Below the pieces are notes generated by a model. That model made no database searches. It was not told where the DNA came from and saw only the letters and a list, made by a program, of their open reading frames with translations. DNA of 15,698 bases, taken from the NCBI GenBank assembly GCA_025362615.1, contig JANYFQ010000233.1, positions 1 to 15,698 on the forward strand. Reading direction: 5' to 3'. The translations under genes and the position numbers were made by a program. Source of the DNA: Hymenobacter sp. (lineage in GTDB: Bacteria > Bacteroidota > Bacteroidia > Cytophagales > Hymenobacteraceae). Positions within the stretch are counted from its first letter, which is position 1. Every line of letters starts with the position of its first letter. Below, in pieces: positions 7,177 to 13,697 of this stretch.

Positions 7177-8544
7177 TCACGGCTGCACACTCACCGGCAG
7201 CGTGGCCCGGCCCTGCGCCGTGACGAGCGTGAGCTGCACCATGTTGGCCGACAGCGCGGCGGGCAGCGCATACGTCAGCTCGTGCGGGCCGGCATCCTGG
7301 GTGTAATCGGCCAGCACGGCAATTTCGCGCCCCAGCAAGTCACTCATTACCAGGCGCACGGCCTGGCGGCGGGGCAGCTCGTAGCGCAGCGTGAGCTGCC
7401 GCGTGGCGGGGTTGGGGAAAGCCGCGAGGGCAAAAGGCGCAGGGGCCACCGCTGGCGCGACGGCCAGTATTGTACTCAATTTCCGCACGTTGAGGCCGAT
7501 GGCGTAGCCGGTGAGCCGGCCGCTGGCGTTGCGAAGCAGGCGCACCTTGTTCACGAACTGGCCCAGGGTGCCGGGCTGCCACGTCAGGCCGCCGTCCTGG
7601 GTTTCGGAACCGGTGCCGACATCGGTGCCCACCCAGCCAATTTGCTCGGTGGCGAAGCCGATGCCGAACTCCTTGCAGCCGTTGGCCGCGAAGGGCAATT
7701 CGGTCCAGGTAAGGCCACCGTCGGTGGTTTTGGCCACGTAGCGGGCGGTGGTGCCGGTGTTGTAGCTCAGCACGGTGCAGTAGCCCACGCGGCGGTCCAC
7801 GAAGCTGGCCTTCCACACCATCTCGAAGGGGCGGGCCGACTGGTACACCGACCGAAACGTGAGGCCGCCATCGGTAGTGTACAGCACTTTGGTGGCCGAG
7901 GCGGCGATGTTGCTGCTCGACCCGCCGAAGACGAAACCCGTGTCGGCGGCCATGAAATGCACGTCGGTTATCATCCCGATTTGGGGGCTGAGGCTGCGCG
8001 AAATCCAGGTGAGGCCGCCGTCGCTCGACTTCATCAGGTGCGCCGGGCCGCCCACCCGGCCGGCGGCGTAAATCACCTGCGGCGTCACCACTTGCAGGGC
8101 GCACAGGCCCGTGGGCACCGGCCCGCTGATGGCGCTCGCGGGCACGGGCTGCCAGCTCAGGCCCCCGTCCTGGGTGCGGTAGAGCGGGTTGGTATCGGTC
8201 ACGCCAGGAAAGTAATTGGTGCCGATGTTGCCAGCAAAACCGAGCTGGCTGTTGGCAAAGCCAATGCACCGGAAGTACGTGCCCGGCTGGGTGAGCTGGC
8301 GCGTCCAGGTAGTGCCGCCGTTGGCCGTCTGGCTGATGTGGCCGGAGCCGTTCACGGCCCAGCCGAGCTGGGGGTTCAGAAAAAATACATCGTCCTGCTT
8401 CTGGCCGTTTTGCGGGGCCGTGGGCAGAGCTTGCCAAGGATAAGACTGGGCCTGGGCCGCGTGGCCAAAGGCCATTGCCAGCCCCACCAGCCAGCAGCCG
8501 GCCCACGAACGAAACGAGAAACAACGATTGACGAAGAAGCGCAT
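7177..8544 (-). CDS. Asp-box (BNR/YCF48-like) beta-propeller protein with type IX secretion sorting domain
   Basis: This 455-residue protein starts at the ATG at 8544; the frame is open 20 codons earlier, but that part lacks signal features. The N-terminus (about 1-33, with a hydrophobic stretch at 16-30 ending AAQAQ) reads as a signal peptide. Six Asp-box motifs lie at 73-80, 124-131, 173-180, 223-230, 273-280 and 315-322, most as (S/T)xDGGLTW. After an alanine/proline linker (about 360-374), residues 375-455 match the type IX (Por) secretion C-terminal sorting domain: AFPNPATRQLTLRYELP, then a DLLGREI strand and a final beta strand. The protein is thus predicted to cross the outer membrane by T9SS and be attached to the surface or released. 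It is a tandem paralogue of the next gene downstream (128 bp away), which lacks the sorting domain. Confidence 0.88.
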   Translation of the reverse strand: MRFFVNRCFSFRSWAGCWLVGLAMAFGHAAQAQSYPWQALPTAPQNGQKQDDVFFLNPQLGWAVNGSGHISQTANGGTTWTRQLTQPGTYFRCIGFANSQLGFAGNIGTNYFPGVTDTNPLYRTQDGGLSWQPVPASAISGPVPTGLCALQVVTPQVIYAAGRVGGPAHLMKSSDGGLTWISRSLSPQIGMITDVHFMAADTGFVFGGSSSNIAASATKVLYTTDGGLTFRSVYQSARPFEMVWKASFVDRRVGYCTVLSYNTGTTARYVAKTTDGGLTWTELPFAANGCKEFGIGFATEQIGWVGTDVGTGSETQDGGLTWQPGTLGQFVNKVRLLRNASGRLTGYAIGLNVRKLSTILAVAPAVAPAPFALAAFPNPATRQLTLRYELPRRQAVRLVMSDLLGREIAVLADYTQDAGPHELTYALPAALSANMVQLTLVTAQGRATLPVSVQP

Positions 8545-8600
8545 GGCAGCAGCGTTTGGGTGAATAAGTGCCCAAAATTGCAGCGGCTCACCCACCCCCG

Positions 8601-8622
8601 GCACTCGTTTTTACACGAGTGC
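8601..8622. other. Perfect hairpin upstream of the T9SS-cargo propeller gene
   Basis: GCACTCGT (8601-8608) and ACGAGTGC (8615-8622) are exact 8-bp inverted repeats with a 6-nt loop, 57 bp before the ATG at 8544. It could be an operator or a leader hairpin; no T-tract of terminator quality follows on the minus strand. Confidence 0.4.
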
Positions 8623-8655
8623 GGCAAAACCGGGGCCGGGCGTTGGGTAGGCGAG

Positions 8656-8703
8656 GGTTTTTGGTTTCTGGTTTTGGTTGCTGGTTGCTGGTTTTTGGTT
8701 TCT
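8656..8703. repeat. GGTTTTTGG-type simple repeat flanking the long inverted repeat (left)
   Basis: This tract is made of variants of GGTTTTTGG, GGTTTCTGG and GGTTGCTGG. Its reverse complement, CCAAAAACC, recurs immediately right of the long inverted repeat (9053-9077). The pair behaves as an outer set of imperfect inverted repeats around the central element. No coding content. Confidence 0.6.
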
Positions 8704-8709
8704 GAGCGA

Positions 8710-9045
8710 GGCCGTTGGAACTGTTTCGATTGAAAGCTAACCCTGCCCGACTACCCCGAAGGGGTTGCACAACAAAGCCCAGGGTTGGCGACCAAAGGGA
8801 GCCTACCCTGGGTTTGGGCGATGAGTAAGGCCGAACCCCAACGGGGTTCCACGGCCGTTGAACGGTGGGAAGCGACGGCGTTGGGCCGACCGGGCAGCGG
8901 CGGTGGAACCCCGTTGGGGTTCGGTCCCACACTATTGCCTTGACCCAGGGTAGGCTCCCTTTGGTCGCCAACCCTGGGCTGCGTTATACAACCCCTTCGG
9001 GGTAGGGCGTATGCCCTGCTTTCAATCGAAACCATTCCAACGGCC
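8710..9045. repeat. 336-bp long inverted repeat of nested palindromes (MITE/REP-like element)
   Basis: The left arm (8710-8852) and right arm (8903-9045) are imperfect reverse complements over 143 bp, with a 50-bp centre. Each arm repeats the same modules in mirror order: an outer block GGCCGTTGGAA followed by TTTCGATTGAAAGC; a small palindrome ACCCCGAAGGGGT (8753-8765; mate 8991-9003); a long hairpin bounded by CCCAGGGT and ACCCTGGG (8778-8812; mate 8944-8978); and GAACCCC-AAC-GGGGTTC (8833-8849; mate 8906-8922). Most substitutions lie between the palindromes, which are conserved. Short frames across it read as low-complexity translations of the repeat, so I call it non-coding. No transposase is present, so any mobility would be non-autonomous. 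Similar palindromic modules occur in many copies in Bacteroidota genomes as far as I recall; this was not searched. Confidence 0.85.
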
Positions 9046-9052
9046 CCGCCTC

Positions 9053-9077
9053 AAACCAAAAACCAAAAACCAAAAAC
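9053..9077. repeat. CCAAAAACC simple repeat flanking the long inverted repeat (right)
   Basis: Three tandem copies of the unit AAACC/AAAAACC follow the right end of the long inverted repeat and mirror the GGTTTTTGG tract at 8656-8703. Confidence 0.6.
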
Positions 9078-9090
9078 GCCCGCCAACGCA

Positions 9091-9110
9091 TTTTCCGCGC
9101 TCGCGGAAAA
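9091..9110. promoter_or_regulatory. Perfect palindrome upstream of the histidine kinase gene (possible operator)
   Basis: TTTTCCGCG (9091-9099) and CGCGGAAAA (9102-9110) form a perfect inverted repeat around CT, about 29 bp upstream of a -7-like box at 9139 and 78 bp before the kinase ATG. The position suits a regulator site for the two-component operon, perhaps autoregulation, but the LytTR protein usually prefers direct repeats, so the binding partner is open. Confidence 0.4.
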
Positions 9111-9138
9111 ACCCACCCCACCCACCCCACCCGCGCAC

Positions 9139-9146
9139 TACTTTTG
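9139..9146 (+). promoter_or_regulatory. Possible -7 promoter box of the LytS/LytTR operon
   Basis: TACTTTTG matches TAnnTTTG exactly and lies 41 bp before the chosen ATG at 9188. No TTG is found at the expected -33 spacing, where the sequence is CCCACC-rich. An activator at the nearby palindrome could compensate; that is inference. Confidence 0.4.
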
Positions 9147-9187
9147 GGTGCGGCACGGGTTGCTGCCGCTTCCTATTGTTCAGGCCC

Positions 9188-10294
9188 ATGCAGGTTCATT
9201 TTCATAAAAAGCACTGGTACTGGCTGTGCCAGCTCGTGGGCTGGGGCAGTTTGTGGGCCACGCAGCTGCAAGCCCACCTCATGCTGGACCATTACACGCC
9301 GGGCACCCTGGCCTCGCTGACCGGTACCGCCGTGCTGGGGCTGGGGCTCACGCACGGCTACCGGGCGCTGCTGCTGCGCTACCAGGTGCTGCGGACGGCG
9401 TTGGCCCGGCAGGCGCTGGTGGCGGCCCTCGGGTTGCTGGCCCTGGCCCTGAGCCTCTACACGGCCGACCTGCTTTTTGAGGCTGCGCTACGCGGCTCCT
9501 GGCCGTGGCCGGGCTGGGCCATGTTCGCGTTTGGCGTGGTGGGCGTGGGGCGCTACCTGGTGGTGTGGGTGCTGGCCTACCACTTTTTTGCCGTCGGCGA
9601 ACGGCTGGCCCAGGCGGAAGTAGACGGGCTCCGAACCGCCGCCGCCCGCCGCCAGGCCGAGCTGGATTTGCTGCGCTCCCAAATCAACCCGCACTTCCTC
9701 TTCAACGCCCTCAACTCGGTGCGGGCCTTGACGTTGAGCGACACGCACCGCGCCCGCACCGCCGTCACGCAGCTCGCCGATTTGCTGCGCTACACCCTCA
9801 ACTACGAGCAACGGCAGCTCATCCCGCTCGCCGACGAGCTGGCCGCCGTGCGCGACTACCTGGCCCTGGAGCAAACCCGCTTCGGCCCCGAGCGCCTGCG
9901 CATCGAGCTGGCCGTACCCAGCGCCCTGCATACCTGGCCGGTGCCCCCGGCGGCCCTGCTCACGCTGGTCGAAAACGCCGTCAAGCACGGCATCAGCGCC
10001 GCCCCCGGCGGTGGGCTGCTGCGCCTCACGGCCCGCCCCGAAACCGACTCCGCCGACCGCGCCGCCCCCGCCCGCCCCGGCCTCTACCTCGAAGTAAGCC
10101 ACCCCGGCCACCTGCCGGCCGCCCCCGCGCCGCGCCCCGGCGCCGCCCCCGGCGGCCTGGGCCTGGCCAACACCCGCCAGCGCCTGCTGGCCCTCTACGG
10201 CCCCGCCGCCCGCCTCACCCTTCGCGAAAACCCCAGCGGCACGGTGGTCGCCGGCCTCGCCCTGCCCGCCACCCCGCTCCCCCTATCCACCTGA
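9188..10294 (+). CDS. LytS-type (HisKA_7/His_kinase family) membrane sensor histidine kinase
   Basis: This 368-residue protein begins at the ATG at 9188 (MQVHFHKKHWYWLCQ); the frame extends 59 codons upstream through repeats and would add a low-complexity basic stretch, so that start is rejected. Residues about 10-135 hold four hydrophobic segments without an obvious extracellular sensor domain. A short helical linker follows (about 138-162), then the His_kinase core QINPHFLFNALN with phosphoacceptor H169. The ATPase part has the N-box LVENAVKHG (260-268) and G-box GGLGLANTRQRL (322-333). The segment 284-320 is rich in Ala, Pro and Arg and longer than usual. The gene overlaps the response-regulator start by one base (TGATG), indicating translational coupling. 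It would phosphorylate its neighbour in response to an unknown membrane or envelope signal. Confidence 0.93.
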   Translation: MQVHFHKKHWYWLCQLVGWGSLWATQLQAHLMLDHYTPGTLASLTGTAVLGLGLTHGYRALLLRYQVLRTALARQALVAALGLLALALSLYTADLLFEAALRGSWPWPGWAMFAFGVVGVGRYLVVWVLAYHFFAVGERLAQAEVDGLRTAAARRQAELDLLRSQINPHFLFNALNSVRALTLSDTHRARTAVTQLADLLRYTLNYEQRQLIPLADELAAVRDYLALEQTRFGPERLRIELAVPSALHTWPVPPAALLTLVENAVKHGISAAPGGGLLRLTARPETDSADRAAPARPGLYLEVSHPGHLPAAPAPRPGAAPGGLGLANTRQRLLALYGPAARLTLRENPSGTVVAGLALPATPLPLST

Positions 10295-11046
10295 TGACCA
10301 CCGCTCCTACCCTCCGCGCCCTCATCGTCGAAGACGAGCCCCTGGCCCGCCAGGAGCTGCGCTACCTCCTCACCGATGCCCACCCCGAGGTCGAAATCCT
10401 GGCCGAAGCCGGCGACGCCGACACCGCCCGCCGCCTCATCGCCCAGCACCGCCCCGACCTGCTGCTGCTCGACATCTCGCTGCCCGGCGAAACCGGCTTC
10501 GAGCTGCTCGAAAGCCTCGACGAAGCCCCGGCCGTGGTCTTCATCACCGCCTACGACCACTACGCCACCCGCGCCTTCGAAGTCTCGGCCCTCGATTACG
10601 TTCTCAAGCCCGTTCACCCCACACGCCTGGCCCAGGCCCTCGCGCGGGCCACCCGCAGCCCTGCCCCCACGCTTGACCCTGCCGGTGCCCCCGCCGCCCC
10701 CAGCCCGCACCTCACCCCCAACAGCCAGGTTTTTCTCAAAGACGGCGAGCACTGCCACTTCGTTCGCCTCGCCGACATTACCCTCTTCGAGGCCGTGGGC
10801 AACTACGTCCGGGTTTATTTCGGCCCCCACGCGCCCCTGCTCCACAAGTCCCTCCAGCAGCTCGAAGACAAGCTCCCGCCCGACCTCTTCTTCCGCGTCA
10901 ACCGCCAGCAAATCCTCAACCTCACCACCATCGAAAAAGTCCACGCCTACTACAAAGGCGGCCTGCTGCTCGAAATCCGGGGCGGCCAGCGCGTCGATGT
11001 TTCCACCCGGCAGGCCGTGCGCTTCAAGGAGTTGCTGAGTTTGTAG
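10294..11046 (+). CDS. LytTR-family response regulator transcription factor
   Basis: This 250-residue protein has an N-terminal receiver domain (about 6-120) with acidic pair E13/D14, phosphoacceptor D60 in LLLLDISLPG, T85 in FITAYD and K105 in LKPVHP. A proline/alanine-rich linker (about 121-143) leads to a LytTR DNA-binding domain (about 144-248) with FLKDGEHCHFVRL, the conserved EAVGNYVRVY stretch and FFRVNRQQILNL. The ATG overlaps the kinase stop codon by one base. With the kinase it makes a typical Bacteroidota two-component pair of the LytS/LytTR (AlgR/AgrA-like) type. Target genes are unknown; the divergently placed propeller genes and the operon itself are natural candidates. No plus-strand terminator with a T-tract follows. 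Confidence 0.95.
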   Translation: MTTAPTLRALIVEDEPLARQELRYLLTDAHPEVEILAEAGDADTARRLIAQHRPDLLLLDISLPGETGFELLESLDEAPAVVFITAYDHYATRAFEVSALDYVLKPVHPTRLAQALARATRSPAPTLDPAGAPAAPSPHLTPNSQVFLKDGEHCHFVRLADITLFEAVGNYVRVYFGPHAPLLHKSLQQLEDKLPPDLFFRVNRQQILNLTTIEKVHAYYKGGLLLEIRGGQRVDVSTRQAVRFKELLSL

Positions 11047-11109
11047 CCGAGGACGATTGGCGTGCTGGCTCTGCCCCGTGCCGCTGGGCCGCTGGCCCGC
11101 GCCAACAGC

Positions 11110-11142
11110 AAAAACGCCCGGCTCCTTGTCAGGAACCGGGCG
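11110..11142 (-). terminator. Rho-independent terminator of the PfpI-family gene
   Basis: On the minus strand a strong GC hairpin (arms 11115-11125 and 11132-11142, CGCCCGG pairing with CCGGGCG, continued by TCC/GGA after one mismatch) is followed by TTTTT (11114-11110). It lies 25 bp past the TAA of the PfpI-family gene. On the plus strand it lacks a T-tract but could still slow read-through from the LytTR operon. Confidence 0.75.
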
Positions 11143-11166
11143 CGAGCCAACCAATGGCAACCGCAT

Positions 11167-11745
11167 TTAGCTGCGTCCGCTGTGCTGCGGCTCCAGCATT
11201 TCTTCCACAATCTTTTTGTTGAAGGCCGGAATGTCTTCGGGCTTGCGGCTGGTGATGAGTCCTTTGTCGCACACCACTTCCGCATCTTCCCAGTGGGCAC
11301 CGGCGTGTTTGAGGTCGGTGCGCAGGCTGGGCCAGCTGGTTACTTTCTTGCCGCGCACGGCATCGGCTTCAATCAGCAGCCAGGGCGCGTGGCAGATGGC
11401 GGCCAGCACTTTGCCCGACTGGGCGAAGGCGCGGATGAAGGCCACCGCGTCTTTGTCGAGGCGCAGCACGTCGGGGTTCATCTGGCCGCCGGGCAGTACG
11501 AGGGCATCGTAGTCGGCGGGGTTGGCATCGGTTAGCACCTTGTCCACGTCCACTTTGTCGCCCCAGTTTTTGGCGGGGCCGTCCCAGCCCTTGATGGAGC
11601 CGCTTTTGAGGCTGATGACGTGGGTTTCGGCCCCTTCGTTTTCGAGGTATTTCTTGGGCTCCTCTAATTCCGACTGCTCGAAGCCGTCGGTGGCGAGGAT
11701 GGCAATTTTCTTGCCTTTGAGTTGGTCGCTGCTGAAAAGGCTCAT
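11167..11745 (-). CDS. PfpI/DJ-1 superfamily protein (YhbO/YraA-like)
   Basis: This is a 192-residue single-domain protein of the class I glutamine amidotransferase-like fold. The start at 11745 (MSLFSSDQLKGKKIAILATD) is chosen over an upstream ATG because the first beta strand follows directly and the 30 extra residues look untranslated. The nucleophile elbow is AAICHAP with C118 and H119, and the conserved acidic residue is E23 in DGFEQSE. LVLPGG (82-87) and the length fit the PfpI/YhbO subgroup. Members are described as stress-protective proteins with protease, glyoxalase/deglycase or chaperone-like activities; which of these applies here cannot be decided from sequence. Expected in the cytoplasm, no signal peptide. 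It stands alone, convergent with the LytTR operon and ended by its own hairpin terminator. Confidence 0.92.
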   Translation of the reverse strand: MSLFSSDQLKGKKIAILATDGFEQSELEEPKKYLENEGAETHVISLKSGSIKGWDGPAKNWGDKVDVDKVLTDANPADYDALVLPGGQMNPDVLRLDKDAVAFIRAFAQSGKVLAAICHAPWLLIEADAVRGKKVTSWPSLRTDLKHAGAHWEDAEVVCDKGLITSRKPEDIPAFNKKIVEEMLEPQHSGRS

Positions 11746-11981
11746 GGCGTAATAACTAAAAAAACGAGGATTGGCCCCCGCCCCTGCCTGTACGCCCCGA
11801 ACGGGAAGTGGGTTATGGCCCAAAACCCGCGCCATTTGGAGAAAAAATCGTCGTGCTCGTACTTAAGATGAGCAGAAAACCACCGCTGAAGCTTACCCGT
11901 TAGCGCAGTTTACAAGTTGGTTGGGACTGCCGGGCCGGCACCACCCGACTTTCCAAACAGCCCCGACCAAAACCCGATGCC

Positions 11982-12515
11982 ATGAAAAACACCCGCCTCT
12001 TCGCTTTTCTACCTCTTTTCGCTTTCGCCAGCTGCGCTTCCCTCAAGCCCGAAAGCTTCCGCAACACCACCTCCACCACCGACCCCATTCAATTTTTCGG
12101 CGGCCACACCCATTCCACCGGCGTGCTGGAAGCCCCCGGCGGCCAGCCCACCGAGCGCATTACCACCCAAACGGCCGGCGTATTCGCCAACGGCATCCTC
12201 AGCATGGAGCAAGACCTGCACTCCGAGGACAGCCAGCCCACCCACCGCAACTTCCGCTTCAAAATCATCGACGCCCACCACGTCGAAGCCACCGGCAGCG
12301 ACATCGCCGGCACCGCCCACGGCCAACTCTACGGCAATTATTTCACCTGGAGCTTCCGGCTCAAAGTAGCCAACAAAGGCTTAATCCACCACGTCAACAT
12401 GAGCCAGTATATGTACCTCATGCCCGACGGCAAAACGCTCATCATCCGCAGCGTTATCCGCAAATTCGGCATCATCGTCAAGGAAATAACCGAGCAGTTT
12501 CACAAGGACGATTGA
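11982..12515 (+). CDS. DUF3833-like lipoprotein
   Basis: This 177-residue protein has a lipoprotein signal peptide (MKNTRLFAFLPLFAFASC, lipidation at C18) and so is probably membrane-anchored on the periplasmic side. The remainder matches my memory of the DUF3833 pattern: an FFGG opening (38-41), a G-rich loop, a chain of beta strands with AHGQLYGNYFTWSFRL around 113-128, MYLMPDGKTL and a final IRKFGIIVKEITEQF. Family members are putative envelope lipoproteins of unknown function, with a lipocalin-like or barrel-like beta content. It is transcribed alone, divergent from the PfpI-family gene (236 bp between starts), and I see no good TAnnTTTG box upstream. Three hairpins follow its stop codon. 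Confidence 0.75.
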   Translation: MKNTRLFAFLPLFAFASCASLKPESFRNTTSTTDPIQFFGGHTHSTGVLEAPGGQPTERITTQTAGVFANGILSMEQDLHSEDSQPTHRNFRFKIIDAHHVEATGSDIAGTAHGQLYGNYFTWSFRLKVANKGLIHHVNMSQYMYLMPDGKTLIIRSVIRKFGIIVKEITEQFHKDD

Positions 12516-12518
12516 GAA

Positions 12519-12592
12519 GAACGGCAAAAACCGTTCAACGATTGGGGAGGGAAACTCCCCAGCAGGGCCATTTTCGGAGTACGATTCCGAAA
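12519..12592. repeat. Three successive perfect hairpins between convergent genes
   Basis: Hairpin 1 has arms GAACGG/CCGTTC (12519-12524, 12531-12536), hairpin 2 TGGGGAG/CTCCCCA (12543-12549, 12555-12561) and hairpin 3 TTTCGGA/TCCGAAA (12572-12578, 12586-12592). All stems are exact. They follow the DUF3833-like gene by 3 bp and end 22 bp before the stop of the convergent island gene. They may act as a bidirectional transcript end, although no long T-tract is present. Confidence 0.55.
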
Positions 12593-12614
12593 GAGCACGG
12601 GAGCGTGGAAATGT

Positions 12615-13292
12615 TCACTTGAAATTCAATTCATTAGCCTCATACTTATTTAACCATCTTTCAATTTCTTTTATTAAGTCGTTGCAAAGCATATGAAATG
12701 TTTCAAAATCTCTGCAGCAAATGTCATCCGGGTTACAGATAAGGTTGGTCCTTACCCTGTCTTTGCGTTGGATATTCTTGTCAAAGGAATCGAGGTCGAT
12801 GCTAATTACCTTTTGAAAGTTTCCATCATACGCTGGATATGGAAAAGTAATTTTAAATAATGCTATTTTTTCTGCAATTAATTTAGGCAGAAATGGGTTG
12901 CTGTCCCAACCCAAAAGTGGGTTTTGCTCTGCCCAGTCGTATGTGAAAAGGAGTTTCTCTTTAAAGAATAATATTTTATAATTTTCGTCGTCTTTACCAA
13001 ATTTAAAGTTAAAGAATTTGATTCTGAATCCGTGTATAGTTTTTTCTGTTTCATCAAGTCCCTTACCACTGATTTCGATTGTCCAATTTTGTAAAACAGT
13101 AATAAGTTGAAAAACTGTATCAAGCTGCTTTTGAAGAACTCGTGTTTTAAATGAAAATTTGTCGAAAAGCCTTAGCGCAACAAATAAAGTTAGTATACTT
13201 GTGATAACGGTAATAGACGAACTAGCATAGTCCCACCAATCCTTGCTAGGTTTTAAAGATTGGATTGCTTCAACTATTTCGTGCTGGTTCAT
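12615..13292 (-). CDS. Hypothetical single-transmembrane protein in AT-rich island
   Basis: I do not recognise this 225-residue protein. It has a short N-terminal helix (MNQHEIVEAIQSLKPSKDWWDYAS), one clear membrane segment (about 22-42, SSSITVITSILTLFVALRLF), then a presumably cytoplasmic domain of about 180 residues rich in aromatic and charged residues. Residues about 48-75 look helical and may form a coiled coil. Two cysteines are adjacent (DDICCRDFE) near the C-terminus. The gene is much more AT-rich than the flanking host genes, which suggests transfer. It is last of three same-strand island genes but is separated from the 72-residue gene by about 405 bp and a terminator, so it probably has its own transcript. 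The membrane-anchored layout resembles that of the SLATT-like neighbour, but no shared domain is evident. Confidence 0.7.
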   Translation of the reverse strand: MNQHEIVEAIQSLKPSKDWWDYASSSITVITSILTLFVALRLFDKFSFKTRVLQKQLDTVFQLITVLQNWTIEISGKGLDETEKTIHGFRIKFFNFKFGKDDENYKILFFKEKLLFTYDWAEQNPLLGWDSNPFLPKLIAEKIALFKITFPYPAYDGNFQKVISIDLDSFDKNIQRKDRVRTNLICNPDDICCRDFETFHMLCNDLIKEIERWLNKYEANELNFK

Positions 13293-13355
13293 CGGTTTTT
13301 ATGCGGTTTACTTAATATTATTAAAATGTCATGCAACATTTCGTTACTCATGAAG

Positions 13356-13363
13356 CAAAGGTA
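13356..13363 (-). promoter_or_regulatory. Possible -7 promoter box for the single-transmembrane island gene
   Basis: On the minus strand TACCTTTG (13363-13356) fits TAnnTTTG, about 64 bp before the ATG at 13292. The nearest upstream TTG is at a poor spacing (14 bp), so the call is tentative. Confidence 0.35.
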
Positions 13364-13542
13364 ACGGCAAGCATCCCAACCTAGGCCATCAATCCCCTTT
13401 TTGTCTGCGCCTAACCGCCGCCAACCAACTCGTCCTCCATTTTGCAATCCCAACACCACTTCTTGGCAAACCGACCTCACCAACTCACGCAGGCAAGGCC
13501 AAGTTGGCGTATAAGAACCAAAACATTTTATCGGTCAGGCAG

Positions 13543-13571
13543 CAAAAAAGCGGGGAGTATTCCCCGCCTTT
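13543..13571 (-). terminator. Hairpin terminator downstream of the 72-residue gene (bidirectional shape)
   Basis: GCGGGGA (13549-13555) pairs exactly with TCCCCGC (13560-13566) around a 4-nt loop. On the minus strand it is followed by TTTTTT (13548-13543); on the plus strand by CTTTT (13567-13571). It lies about 130 bp past the 72-residue gene and would separate the SLATT-like/72-residue transcript from the next gene. Confidence 0.7.
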
Positions 13572-13697
13572 TACTATATGAATTCTGTGTGTGAGAAGCA
13601 GGCTGTAATTTGGCTAAATATATGCCAATTGGGCGTTGGCAATTGATTTGCATCGAAAGATGTGCGCCAAGCTGGTGAATAAAGTACAAGAGTCTTT

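Larger units (their letters stand above)
13293..13697. other. 405-bp intergenic spacer within the AT-rich island
   Basis: No convincing gene lies here. It holds a possible -7 box (13356-13363), a bidirectional hairpin terminator (13543-13571) and a short inverted repeat TGCCAA/TTGGCA near 13621-13640. A 64-codon frame (13289-13483, minus) overlaps the downstream ATG by four bases as ATGA, but its translation looks like non-coding sequence. Base composition is mixed: the 13370-13500 part is closer to host composition than the rest of the island. Confidence 0.5.

Noticed and set aside
8588..9035. Minus-strand reading frames of 94 and 127 codons across the long inverted repeat
   Set aside because: Their translations simply read out the palindromic repeat units, with no domain-like composition; both arms give related peptides, so they are by-products of the repeat.
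9011..9187. Upstream ATG extending the histidine kinase by 59 codons
   Set aside because: The extension lies in the repeat arm and the CCAAAAACC tract, gives a basic low-complexity peptide, and would bypass the likely promoter at 9139.
9505..10293. Long plus-strand frame in phase with the response regulator, running through the kinase gene
   Set aside because: It is an Arg/Pro-rich shadow caused by high GC; the real regulator begins at 10294 with the receiver domain.
13289..13483. 64-codon frame overlapping the single-transmembrane gene by ATGA
   Set aside because: The overlap is attractive, but the peptide has no recognisable features and much of it lies upstream of the likely transcription start; it could at most be a short leader from 13348.
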